NCBI GenBank assembly: GCA_964057225.1
Contig: CAXKVF010000088.1
Span: 62,001-126,000, forward strand
DNA from: Auanema rhodensis
Lineage: Eukaryota > Nematoda > Chromadorea > Rhabditida > Rhabditidae
Direction: 5' to 3'
DNA length: 64,000 nt
The translations under genes and the position numbers were made by a program. How positions within the stretch are numbered: position 1 is the stretch's first letter; every line of letters starts with the position of its first letter. The notes below the pieces were generated by a model. It made no database searches and was not told where the DNA came from. It saw only the letters and a program-made list of their open reading frames with translations. Positions 1 to 12,496 of the stretch are shown here, piece by piece.

Positions 1-17
1 TACCATAAAGCAATATC

Positions 18-35
18 AATAAAAATTTGTTTTTA
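18..35 (+). other. A/T-rich tract of the monomer
   Basis: Positions 18-35 are a near-pure A/T run: five A, three T, one G, five T, then A. It is present in every monomer. The main variant is 22C, which breaks the A-run and marks the F haplotype. Others are 34C (881, 17601, 18305) and 33C (1585). Runs of A and T like this are known to bend DNA and influence nucleosome placement. That it does so here is inference. Confidence 0.7.
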
Positions 36-86
36 GACTAATATGGACATGGGGAATCTAATTTTGAAAACCGCATCTCTTTATCT

Positions 87-96
87 TTCACGTGAA
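87..96. other. 10-bp palindrome TTCACGTGAA (first CACGTG)
   Basis: This is a perfect 10-bp palindrome containing CACGTG (E-box/G-box core). It is found in nearly all monomers. Breaking variants are 89T (a recurrent subset, e.g. 14961, 21121, 22881, 36961), 92A (43297, 45761, 48401, 49105), 94A (31153, 32561) and 87G (22529, 23585). The core is the established target of bHLH factors and of some plant bZIP factors. Binding in this array is not shown. Confidence 0.8.
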
Positions 97-118
97 GCGA
101 GTTACATACCAAGTGCAC

Positions 119-126
119 ATCACGTG
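119..126 (+). promoter_or_regulatory. ATCACGTG octamer (second CACGTG; CDEI-like word)
   Basis: Positions 119-126 read ATCACGTG in most monomers, which fits RTCACRTG, the CDEI consensus of budding-yeast point centromeres (bound by Cbf1). It also contains the general E-box/G-box core. A recurrent subset of monomers has 121T, which destroys the core. 121G occurs at 7865 and 10153. A large satellite array is not a yeast point centromere, so the match is noted as a word only. The type label stands for a candidate protein-binding site; function is inference. Confidence 0.45.
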
Positions 127-158
127 TACATTTAATTAGCATAAATTAAAGTTCACGT
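122..158. other. Imperfect inverted repeat able to form a hairpin
   Basis: The inner arms TTTAATT (131-137) and AATTAAA (144-150) are perfect inverted copies with a 6-base loop (138-143). Outside them ACGTGTAC (122-129) and GTTCACGT (151-158) pair at 7 of 8 positions, with A130 bulged and T127/T153 mismatched. Together 14 of 15 positions pair. The two outer arms contain the second and third TCACGT boxes. Variants in the stem (129G, 131A, 137C/G, 147C) are not matched by compensating changes in the partner arm, so the sequence gives no evidence that a folded form is selected. Confidence 0.8.
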
Positions 159-170
159 AAATTTCAAAGT

Positions 171-183
171 CATGGTTACCATG
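171..183. repeat. Junction dyad CATGGT-T-ACCATG
   Basis: The last six bases of each monomer and bases 2-7 of the next are perfect inverted copies around one central base, giving a 13-bp dyad over every head-to-tail junction. In gaac and gaag monomers the next outward pair (T170 with A8) also matches, making 7-bp arms. Copies with 7A (such as 1409 and 2817) lose the outermost pair. Copies starting TATC (42769, 44705, 47873) lose an inner one. The dyad contains GGTTACC, a BstEII recognition sequence (GGTNACC), so this enzyme should cut nearly every unit once. Confidence 0.9.
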
Positions 184-352
184 CACCAATATCAATAAAA
201 ATTTGTTTTTAGACTAATATGGACATGGGGGATCTAATTTTGAAAACCGCATCTCTTTATCTTTTACGTGAAGCGAGTTACATACCAAGTGCACATCACG
301 TGTAGATTTAATTAGCATAAATTAAAGTTCACGTAAATTTCAAAGTCATGGT

Positions 353-1936
353 TACCATGAACCAATATCAATAAAAATTTGTTTTTAGACTAATATGGAC
401 ATGGGTAATCTAATTTTGAAAACCGCATCTCTTTATCTTTCACGTGAAGCGAGTTACATACCAAGTGCACATCACGTGTACATTTAATTAGCATAAATCA
501 AAGTTCACGTAAATTTCAAAGTCATGGTTACCATGCACCAATATCAATAAAAATTTGTTTTTAGACTAATATGGACATGGGGGATCTAATTTTGAAAACC
601 GCATCTCTTTATCTTTCACGTGAAGCGAGTTACATACCAAGTGCACATCACGTGTACATTTAATTAGCATAAATTAAAGTTCACGTAAATTTCAAAGTCA
701 TGGTTACCATGAAGCAATATCAATAAAAATTTGTTTTTAGACTAATATGGACATGGGGAATCTAATTTTGGAAACCGCATCTCTTTATCTTTCACGTGAA
801 GCGAGTTACATACCAAGTGCACATCACGTGTACATTTAATTAGCATAAATTAAAGTTCACGTAAATTTCAAAGTCATGGTTACCATGAAGCAATATCAAT
901 AAAAATTTGTTTTCAGACTAATATGGACATGGGGGATCTAATTTTGAAAACCGCATCTCTTTATCTTTCACGTGAAGCGAGTTACATACCAAGTGCACAT
1001 CACGTGTAGATTTAATTAGCATAAATTAAAGTTCACGTAAATTTCAAAGTCATGGTTACCATGAACCAATATCAATAAAAATTTGTTTTTAGACTAATAT
1101 GGACATGGGGAATCTAATTTTGGAAACCGCATCTCTTTATCTTTCACGTGAAGCGAGTTACATACCAAGTGCACATCACGTGTACATTTAATTAGCATAA
1201 ATTAAAGTTCACGTAAATTTCAAAGTCATGGTTACCATGAAGCAATATCAATAAAAATTTGTTTTTAGACTAATATGGACATGGGGGATCTAATTTTGAA
1301 AACCGCATCTCTTTATCTTTCACGTGAAGCGAGTTACATACCAAGTGCACATCACGTGTAGATTTAATTAGCATAAATTAAAGTTCACGTAAATTTCAAA
1401 GTCATGGTTACCATAAAGCAATATCAATAAAAATTTGTTTTTAGACTAATATGGACATGGGGAATCTAATTTTGAAAACCGCATCTCTTTATCTTTCACG
1501 TGAAGCGAGTTACATACCAAGTGCACATCACGTGTACATTTAATTAGCATAAATTAAAGTTCACGTAAATTTCAAAGTCATGGTTACCATGAACCAATAT
1601 CAATAAAAATTTGTTTCTAGACTAATATGGACATGAGTAATCTAATTTTGAAAACCGCATCTCTTTATCTTTCACGTGAAGCGAGTTACATACCAAGTGC
1701 ACATCACGTGTACATTTAATTAGCATAAATCAAAGTTCACGTAAATTTCAAAGTCATGGTTACCATGCACCAATATCAATAAAAATTTGTTTTTAGACTA
1801 ATATGGACATGGGGGATCTAATTTTGAAAACCGCATCTCTTTATCTTTCACGTGAAGCGAGTTACATACCAAGTGCACATCACGTGTACATTTAATTAGC
1901 ATAAATTAAAGTTCACGTAAATTTCAAAGTCATGGT
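353..1936. repeat. Diverse left-edge units with 2- and 7-monomer repetition
   Basis: Monomers 353, 529 and 705 (54T+147C; gcac+55G; 67G) recur as 1585, 1761 and 1937, a 7-monomer (1,232 bp) offset. Inside the unit, 705-1056 and 1057-1408 form a duplicated dimer (a 67G monomer followed by gaag+55G+129G). Unit 1585 has extra changes (33C and a change at 52). Copies are less uniform here than further right. Confidence 0.7.
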
Positions 1937-4900
1937 TACCATGAATCAATATCAATAAAAATTTGTTTTTAGACTAATATGGACATGGGGAATCTAATTT
2001 TGGAAACCGCATCTCTTTATCTTTCACGTGAAGCGAGTTACATACCAAGTGCACATCACGTGTACATTTAATTAGCATAAATTAAAGTTCACGTAAATTT
2101 CAAAGTCATGGTTACCATGAAGCAATATCAATAAAAATTTGTTTTTAGACTAATATGGACATGGGGAATCTAATTTTGAAAACCGCATCTCTTTATCTTT
2201 CACGTGAAGCGAGTTACATACCAAGTGCACATCACGTGTACATTTAATTAGCATAAATTAAAGTTCACGTAAATTTCAAAGTCATGGTTACCATGAAGCA
2301 ATATCAATAAAAATTTGTTTTTAGACTAATATGGACATGGGGAATCTAATTTTGAAAACCGCATCTCTTTATCTTTCACGTGAAGCGAGTTACATACCAA
2401 GTGCACATCACGTGTACATTTGATTAGCATAAATTAAAGTTCACGTAAATTTCAAAGTCATGGTTACCATGAAGCAATATCAATAAAAATTTGTTTTTAG
2501 ACTAATATGGACATGGGGAATCTAATTCTGAAAACCGCATCTCTTTATCTTTCACGTGAAGCGAGTTACATACCAAGTGCACATCACGTGTACATTTAAT
2601 TAGCATAAATTAAAGTTCACGTAAATTTCAAAGTCATGGTTACCATGAACCAATATCAATAAAAATTTGTTTTTAGACTAATATGGACATGGGGAATCTA
2701 ATTTTGAAAACCGCATCTCTTTATCTTTCACGTGAAGCGAGTTACATACCAAGTGCACATCACGTGTACATTTAATTAGCATAAATTAAAGTTCACGTAA
2801 ATTTCAAAGTCATGGTTACCATAAAGCAATATCAATAAAAATTTGTTTTTAGACTAATATGGACATGGGGAATCTAATTTTGAAAACCGCATCTCTTTAT
2901 CTTTCACGTGAAGCGAGTTACATACCAAGTGCACATCACGTGTACATTTAATTAGCATAAATTAAAGTTCACGTAAATTTCAAAGTCATGGTTACCATGA
3001 ACCAATATCAATAAAAATTTGTTTTTAGACTAATATGGACATGGGTAATCTAATTTTGAAAACCGCATCTCTTTATCTTTCACGTGAAGCGAGTTACATA
3101 CCAAGTGCACATCACGTGTACATTTAATTAGCATAAATTAAAGTTCACGTAAATTTCAAAGTCATGGTTACCATGAACCAATATCAATAAAAATTTGTTT
3201 TTAGACTAATATGGACATGGGGAATCTAATTTTGGAAACCGCATCTCTTTATCTTTCACGTGAAGCGAGTTACATACCAAGTGCACATCACGTGTACATT
3301 TAATTAGCATAAATTAAAGTTCACGTAAATTTCAAAGTCATGGTTACCATGAACCAATATCAATAAAAATTTGTTTTTAGACTAATATGGACATGGGGAA
3401 TCTAATTTTGGAAACCGCATCTCTTTATCTTTCACGTGAAGCGAGTTACATACCAAGTGCACATCACGTGTACATTTAATTAGCATAAATTAAAGTTCAC
3501 GTAAATTTCAAAGTCATGGTTACCATGAAGCCATATCAATAAAAATTTGTTTTTAGACTAATATGGACATGGGGAATCTAATTTTGAAAACCGCATCTCT
3601 TTATCTTTCACGTGAAGCGAGTTACATACCAAGTGCACATCACGTGTACATTTAATTAGCATAAATTAAAGTTCACGTAAATTTCAAAGTCATGGTTACC
3701 ATAAAGCAATATCAATAAAAATTTGTTTTTAGACTAATATGGACATGGGGAATCTAATTTTGAAAACCGCATCTCTTTATCTTTCACGTGAAGCGAGTTA
3801 CATACCAAGTGCACATCACGTGTACATTTAATTAGCATAAATTAAAGTTCACGTAAATTTCAAAGTCATGGTTACCATGAACCAATATCAATAAAAATTT
3901 GTTTTTAGACTAATATGGACATGGGGGATCTAATTTTGAAAACCGCATCTCTTTATCTTTCACGTGAAGCGAGTTACATACCAAGTGCACATCACGTGTA
4001 GATTTAATTAGCATAAATTAAAGTTCACGTAAATTTCAAAGTCATGGTTACCATGAACCAATATCAATAAAAATTTGTTTTTAGACTAATATGGACATGG
4101 GAAATCTAATTTTGAAAACCGCATCTCTTTATCTTTCACGTGAAGCGAGTTACATACCAAGTGCACATCACGTGTACATTTAATTAGCATAAATTAAAGT
4201 TCACGTAAATTTCAAAGTCATGGTTACCATGAACCAATATCAATAAAAATTTGTTTTTAGACTAATATGGACATGGGGAATCTAATTTTGAAAACCGCAT
4301 CTCTTTATCTTTCACGTGAAGCGAGTTACATACCAAGTGCACATCACGTGTACATTTAATTAGCATAAATTAAAGTTCACGTAAATTTCAAAGTCATGGT
4401 TACCATGAACCAATATCAATAAAAATTTGTTTTTAGACTAATATGGACATGGGGAATCTAATTTTGAAAACCGCATCTCTTTATCTTTCACGTGAAGCGA
4501 GTTACATACCAAGTGCACATCACGTGTACATTTAATTAGCATAAATTAAAGTTCACGTAAATTTCAAAGTCATGGTTACCATGCACCAATATCAATGAAA
4601 ATTTGTTTTTAGACTAATATGGACATGGGGGATCTAATTTTGAAAACCGCATCTCTTTATCTTTCACGTGAAGCGAGTTACATACCAAGTGCACATCACG
4701 TGTACATTTAATTAGCATAAATTAAAGTTCACGTAAATTTCAAAGTCATGGTTACCATGAACCAATATCAATAAAAATTTGTTTTTAGACTAATATGGAC
4801 ATGGGGAATCTAATTTTGGAAACCGCATCTCTTTATCTTTCACGTGAAGCGAGTTACATACCAAGTGCACATCACGTGTACATTTAATTAGCATAAATTA

Positions 4901-6688
4901 AAGTTCACGTAAATTTCAAAGTCATGGTTACCATGAAGCAATATCAATAAAAATTTGTTTTTAGACTAATATGGACATGGGGAATCTAATTTTGAAAACC
5001 GCATCTCTTTATCTTTCACGTGAAGCGAGTTACATACCAAGTGCACATCACGTGTACATTTAATTAGCATAAATTAAAGTTCACGTAAATTTCAAAGTCA
5101 TGGTTACCATGAAGCAATATCAATAAAAATTTGTTTTTAGACTAATATGGACATGGGGAATCTAATTCTGAAAACCGCATCTCTTTATCTTTCACGTGAA
5201 GCGAGTTACATACCAAGTGCACATCACGTGTACATTTAATTAGCATAAATTAAAGTTCACGTAAATTTCAAAGTCATGGTTACCATGAACCAATATCAAT
5301 AAAAATTTGTTTTTAGACTAATATGGACATGGGGAATCTAATTTTGAAAACCGCATCTCTTTATCTTTCACGTGAAGCGAGTTTCATACCAAGTGCACAT
5401 CACGTGTACATTTAATTAGCATAAATTAAAGTTCACGTAAATTTCAAAGTCATGGTTACCATAAAGCAATATCAATAAAAATTTGTTTTTAGACTAATAT
5501 GGACATGGGGAATCTAATTTTGAAAACCGCATCTCTTTATCTTTCACGTGAAGCGAGTTACATACCAAGTGCACATCACGTGTACATTTAATTAGCATAA
5601 ATTAAAGTTCACGTAAATTTCAAAGTCATGGTTACCATGAACCAATATCAATAAAAATTTGTTTTTAGACTAATATGGACATGGGTAATCTAATTTTGAA
5701 AACCGCATCTCTTTATCTTTCACGTGAAGCGAGTTACATACCAAGTGCACATCACGTGTACATTTAATTAGCATAAATTAAAGTTCACGTAAATTTCAAA
5801 GTCATGGTTACCATGAACCAATATCAATAAAAATTTGTTTTTAGACTAATATGGACATGGGGAATCTAATTTTGGAAACCGCATCTCTTTATCTTTCACG
5901 TGAAGCGAGTTACATACCAAGTGCACATCACGTGTACATTTAATTAGCATAAATTAAAGTTCACGTAAATTTCAAAGTCATGGTTACCATGAACCAATAT
6001 CAATAAAAATTTGTTTTTAGACTAATATGGACATGGGGAATCTAATTTTGAAAACCGCATCTCTTTATCTTTCACGTGAAGCGAGTTACATACCAAGTGC
6101 ACATCACGTGTACATTTAATTCGCATAAATTAAAGTTCACGTAAATTTCAAAGTCATGGTTACCATGAACCAATATCAATAAAAATTTGTTTTTAGACTA
6201 ATATGGACATGGGGAATCTAATTTTGGAAACCGCATCTCTTTATCTTTCACGTGAAGCGAGTTACATACCAAGTGCACATCACGTGTACATTTAATTAGC
6301 ATAAATTAAAGTTCACGTAAATTTCAAAGTCATGGTTACCATGAACCAATATCAATAAAAATTTGTTTTTAGACTAATATGGACATGGGGAATCTAATTT
6401 TGAAAACCGCATCTCTTTATCTTTCACGTGAAGCGAGTTACATACCAAGTGCACATCACGTGTACATTTAATTAGCATAAATTAAAGTTCACGTAAATTT
6501 CAAAGTCATGGTTACCATGAAGCCATATCAATAAAAATTTGTTTTTAGACTAATATGGACATGGGGAATCTAATTTTGAAAACCGCATCTCTTTATCTTT
6601 CACGTGAAGCGAGTTACATACCAAGTGCACATCACGTGTACATTTAATTAGCATAAATTAAAGTTCACGTAAATTTCAAAGTCATGGT
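1761..6688. repeat. Two diverged copies of a 15- to 17-monomer block
   Basis: The ordered rare marks gcac+55G, 67G, gaag+64C, gaac, aaag head, 54T, 67G and gaagccatatc occur at 1761-3696 and again at 4577-6688. The offset is 2,816 bp at the left, 2,640 bp in the middle (2465-3344 against 5105-5984) and 2,992 bp at the right (3521 against 6513). The changes are whole multiples of 176, so entire monomers were gained or lost between the two copies. Confidence 0.75.
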
Positions 6689-7744
6689 TACCATGAAGCA
6701 ATATCAATAAAAATTTGTTTTTAGACTAATATGGACATGGGGAATCTAATTTTGAAAACCGCATCTCTTTATCTTTCACGTGAAGCGAGTTACATACCAA
6801 GTGCACATCACGTGTACATTTAATTAGCATAAATTAAAGTTCACGTAAATTTCAAAGTCATGGTTACCATGAACCAATATCAATAAAAATTTGTTTTTAG
6901 ACTAATATGGACATGGGGAATCTAATTTTGAAAACCGCATCTCTTTATCTTTCACGTGAAGCGAGTTACATACCAAGTGCACATCACGTGTACATTTAAT
7001 TAGCATAAATTAAAGTTCACGTAAATTTCAAAGTCATGGTTACCATGAACCAATATCAATAAAAATTTGTTTTTAGACTAATATGGACATGGGGAATCTA
7101 ATTTTGAAAACCGCATCTCTTTATCTTTCACGTGAAGCGAGTTACATACCAAGTGCACATCACGTGTACATTTAATTAGCATAAATTAAAGTTCACGTAA
7201 ATTTCAAAGTCATGGTTACCATGAAGCAATATCAATAAAAATTTGTTTTTAGACTAATATGGACATGGGGAATCTAATTTTGAAAACCGCATCTCTTTAT
7301 CTTTCACGTGAAGCGAGTTACATACCAAGTGCACATCACGTGTACATTTAATTAGCATAAATTAAAGTTCACGTAAATTTCAAAGTCATGGTTACCATGA
7401 ACCAATATCAATAAAAATTTGTTTTTAGACTAATATGGACATGGGGAATCTAATTTTGAAAACCGCATCTCTTTATCTTTCACGTGAAGCGAGTTACATA
7501 CCAAGTGCACATCACGTGTACATTTAATTAGCATAAATTAAAGTTCACGTAAATTTCAAAGTCATGGTTACCATGAAGCAATATCAATAAAAATTTGTTT
7601 TTAGACTAATATGGACATGGGGAATCTAATTTTGAAAACCGCATCTCTTTATCTTTCACGTGAAGCGAGTTACATACCAAGTGCACATCACGTGTACATT
7701 TAATTAGCATAAATTAAAGTTCACGTAAATTTCAAAGTCATGGT

Positions 7745-10700
7745 TACCATGAAGCAATATCAATAAAAATTTGTTTTTAGACTAATATGGACATGGGGAA
7801 TCTAATTTTGAAAACCGCATCTCTTTATCTTTCACGTGAAGCGAGTTACATACCAAGTGCACATGACGTGTACATTTAATTAGCATAAATTAAAGTTCAC
7901 GTAAATTTCAAAGTCATGGTTACCATGAACCAATATCAATAAAAATTTGTTTTTAGACTAATATGGACATGGGGAATCTAATTTTGAAAACCGCATCTCT
8001 TTATCTTTCACGTGAAGCGAGTTACATACCAAGTGCACATCACGTGTACATTTAATTAGCATAAATTAAAGTTCACGTAAATTTCAAAGTCATGGTTACC
8101 ATGAACCAATATCAATAAAAATTTGTTTTTAGACTAATATGGACATTGGGAATCTAATTTTGAAAACCGCATCTCTTTATCTTTCACGTGAAGCGAGTTA
8201 CATACCAAGTGCACATCACGTGTACATTTAATTAGCATAAATTAAAGTTCACGTAAATTTCAAAGTCATGGTTACCATGCACCAATATCAATAAAAATTT
8301 GTTTTTAGACTAATATGGACATGGGGAATCTAATTTTGAAAACCGCATCTTTTTATCTTTCACGTGAAGCGAGTTACATACCAAGTGCACATCACGTGTA
8401 GATTTAATTAGCATAAATTAAAGTTCACGTAAATTTCAAAGTCATGGTTACCATGAACCAATATCAATAAAAATTTGTTTTTAGACTAATATGGACATGG
8501 GTAATCTAATTTTGAAAACCGCATCTCTTTATCTTTCACGTGAAGGGAGTTACATACCAAGTGCACATCACGTGTACATTTAATTAGCATAAATCAAAGT
8601 TCACGTAAATTTCAAAGTCATGGTTACCATGCACCAATATCAATAAAAATTTGTTTTTAGACTAATATGGACATGGGGGATCTAATTTTGAAAACCGCAT
8701 CTCTTCATCTTTCACGTGAAGCGAGTTACATACCAAGTGCACATCACGTGTACATTTAATTAGCATAAATTAAAGTTCACGTAAATTTCAAAGTCATGGT
8801 TACCATTAAGCAATATCAATAAAAATTTGTTTTTAGACTAATATGGACATGGGGAATCTAATTTTGAAAACCGCATCTCTTTATCTTTCACGTGAAGCGA
8901 GTTACATACCAAGTGCACATCACGTGTACATTTAATTAGCATAAATTAAAGTTCACGTAAATTTCAAAGTCATGGTTACCATGCACCAATATCAATAAAA
9001 ATTTGTTTTTAGACTAATATGGACATGGGGAATCTAATTTTGAAAACCGCATCTCTTTATCTTTCACGTGAAGCGAGTTACATACCAAGTGCACATCACG
9101 TGTACATTTAATTAGCATAAATTAAAGTTCACGTAAATTTCAAAGTCATGGTTACCATGCACCAATATCAATAAAAATTTGTTTTTAGACTAATATGGAC
9201 ATGGGGAATCTAATTTTGAAAACCGCATCTCTTTATCTTTCACGTGAAGCGAGTTACATACCAAGTGCACATCACGTGTACATTTAATTAGCATAAATTA
9301 AAGTTCACGTAAATTTCAAAGTCATGGTTACCATGCACCAATATCAATAAAAATTTGTTTTTAGACTAATATGGACATGGGGAATCTAATTTTGAAAACC
9401 GCATCTCTTTATCTTTCACGTGAAGCGAGTTACATACCAAGTGCACATTACGTGTACATTTAATTAGCATAAATTAAAGTTCACGTAAATTTCAAAGTCA
9501 TGGTTACCATGCACCAATATCAATAAAAATTTGTTTTTAGACTAATATGGACATGGGGAATCTAATTTTGAAAACCGCATCTCTTTATCTTTCACGTGAA
9601 GCGAGTTACATACCAAGTGCACATTACGTGTACATTTAATTAGCATAAATTAAAGTTCACGTAAATTTCAAAGTCATGGTTACCATGCACCAATATCAAT
9701 AAAAATTTGTTTTTAGACTAATATGGACATGGGGAATCTAATTTTGAAAACCGCATCTCTTTATCTTTCACGTGAAGCGAGTTACATACCAAGTGCACAT
9801 CACGTGTACATTTAATTAGCATAAATTAAAGTTCACGTAAATTTCAAAGTCATGGTTACCATGAAGCAATATCAATAAAAATTTGTTTTTAGACTAATAT
9901 GGACATGGGGAATCTAATTTTGAAAACCGCATCTCTTTATCTTTCACGTGAAGCGAGTTACATACCAAGTGCACATCACGTGTACATTTAATTAGCATAA
10001 ATTAAAGTTCACGTAAATTTCAAAGTCATGGTTACCATGAAGCAATATCAATAAAAATTTGTTTTTAGACTAATATGGACATGGGGAATCTAATTTTGAA
10101 AACCGCATCTCTTTATCTTTCACGTGAAGCGAGTTACATACCAAGTGCACATGACGTGTACATTTAATTAGCATAAATTAAAGTTCACGTAAATTTCAAA
10201 GTCATGGTTACCATGAACCAATATCAATAAAAATTTGTTTTTAGACTAATATGGACATGGGGAATCTAATTTTGAAAACCGCATCTCTTTATCTTTCACG
10301 TGAAGCGAGTTACATACCAAGTGCACATCACGTGTACATTTAATTAGCATAAATTAAAGTTCACGTAAATTTCAAAGTCATGGTTACCATGAACCAATAT
10401 CAATAAAAATTTGTTTTTAGACTAATATGGACATTGGGAATCTAATTTTGAAAACCGCATCTCTTTATCTTTCACGTGAAGCGAGTTACATACCAAGTGC
10501 ACATCACGTGTACATTTAATTAGCATAAATTAAAGTTCACGTAAATTTCAAAGTCATGGTTACCATGCACCAATATCAATAAAAATTTGTTTTTAGACTA
10601 ATATGGACATGGGGAATCTAATTTTGAAAACCGCATCTTTTTATCTTTCACGTGAAGCGAGTTACATACCAAGTGCACATCACGTGTAGATTTAATTAGC

Positions 10701-12320
10701 ATAAATTAAAGTTCACGTAAATTTCAAAGTCATGGTTACCATGAACCAATATCAATAAAAATTTGTTTTTAGACTAATATGGACATGGGTAATCTAATTT
10801 TGAAAACCGCATCTCTTTATCTTTCACGTGAAGGGAGTTACATACCAAGTGCACATCACGTGTACATTTAATTAGCATAAATCAAAGTTCACGTAAATTT
10901 CAAAGTCATGGTTACCATGCACCAATATCAATAAAAATTTGTTTTTAGACTAATATGGACATGGGGGATCTAATTTTGAAAACCGCATCTCTTCATCTTT
11001 CACGTGAAGCGAGTTACATACCAAGTGCACATCACGTGTACATTTAATTAGCATAAATTAAAGTTCACGTAAATTTCAAAGTCATGGTTACCATTAAGCA
11101 ATATCAATAAAAATTTGTTTTTAGACTAATATGGACATGGGGAATCTAATTTTGAAAACCGCATCTCTTTATCTTTCACGTGAAGCGAGTTACATACCAA
11201 GTGCACATCACGTGTACATTTAATTAGCATAAATTAAAGTTCACGTAAATTTCAAAGTCATGGTTACCATGCACCAATATCAATAAAAATTTGTTTTTAG
11301 ACTAATATGGACATGGGGAATCTAATTTTGAAAACCGCATCTCTTTATCTTTCACGTGAAGCGAGTTACATACCAAGTGCACATCACGTGTACATTTAAT
11401 TAGCATAAATTAAAGTTCACGTAAATTTCAAAGTCATGGTTACCATGCACCAATATCAATAAAAATTTGTTTTTAGACTAATATGGACATGGGGAATCTA
11501 ATTTTGAAAACCGCATCTCTTTATCTTTCACGTGAAGCGAGTTACATACCAAGTGCACATCACGTGTACATTTAATTAGCATAAATTAAAGTTCACGTAA
11601 ATTTCAAAGTCATGGTTACCATGCACCAATATCAATAAAAATTTGTTTTTAGACTAATATGGACATGGGGAATCTAATTTTGAAAACCGCATCTCTTTAT
11701 CTTTCACGTGAAGCGAGTTACATACCAAGTGCACATTACGTGTACATTTAATTAGCATAAATTAAAGTTCACGTAAATTTCAAAGTCATGGTTACCATGC
11801 ACCAATATCAATAAAAATTTGTTTTTAGACTAATATGGACATGGGGAATCTAATTTTGAAAACCGCATCTCTTTATCTTTCACGTGAAGCGAGTTACATA
11901 CCAAGTGCACATCACGTGTACATTTAATTAGCATAAATTAAAGTTCACGTAAATTTCAAAGTCATGGTTACCATGCACCAATATCAATAAAAATTTGTTT
12001 TTAGACTAATATGGACATGGGGAATCTAATTTTGAAAACCGCATCTCTTTATCTTTCACGTGAAGCGAGTTACATACCAAGTGCACATTACGTGTACATT
12101 TAATTAGCATAAATTAAAGTTCACGTAAATTTCAAAGTCATGGTTACCATGCACCAATATCAATAAAAATTTGTTTTTAGACTAATATGGACATGGGGAA
12201 TCTAATTTTGAAAACCGCATCTCTTTATCTTTCACGTGAAGCGAGTTACATACCAAGTGCACATCACGTGTACATTTAATTAGCATAAATTAAAGTTCAC
12301 GTAAATTTCAAAGTCATGGT
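7745..12320. repeat. 13-monomer higher-order repeat, two copies (2,288 bp each)
   Basis: Units 7745-10032 and 10033-12320 share a long run of rare variants in the same order: 121G, consensus, 51T, 79T+129G, 54T+98G+147C, 55G+82C, a 'ttaag' head and plain gcac units. The first nine or so monomers match at all marks I could see. The final four differ in which units carry 121T and in head type (gaag against gcac). This is the clearest long recent duplication in the left half. Confidence 0.9.
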
Positions 12321-12496
12321 TACCATGAACCAATATCAATAAAAATTTGTTTTTAGACTAATATGGACATGGGGAATCTAATTTTGAAAACCGCATCTCT
12401 TTATCTTTCACGTGAAGCGAGTTACATACCAAGTGCACATCACGTGTACATTTAATTAGCATAAATTAAAGTTCACGTAAATTTCAAAGTCATGGT

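Larger units (their letters stand above)
1..176 (+). repeat. Reference monomer (unit 1) of the satellite
   Basis: This copy sets the monomer coordinates used throughout. Landmarks are a variable head (7-10), an A/T-rich tract (18-35), ATATGGACATGGGG (41-54), AAAACCGCATC (67-77), the palindrome TTCACGTGAA (87-96), GTGCAC (113-118), ATCACGTG (119-126), TGTACA (125-130), the hairpin arms TTTAATT and AATTAAA (131-137 and 144-150), a third TCACGT (153-158) and CATGGT (171-176). Unit 1 has the rarer head 'aaag' at 7-10. Most other copies have gcac, gaac or gaag there. The unit is not obviously built of shorter tandem subrepeats, apart from the threefold TCACGT spacing. Confidence 0.97.

Noticed and set aside
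18-36. Yeast-type replication origin consensus in the A/T tract
   Set aside because: The tract does not fit the 11-bp ARS consensus, and A/T richness alone is not evidence of an origin.
138-150. TATA-like promoter (CATAAATT)
   Set aside because: An A/T-rich word inside the hairpin of every monomer, with no downstream gene; no evidence of promoter activity.
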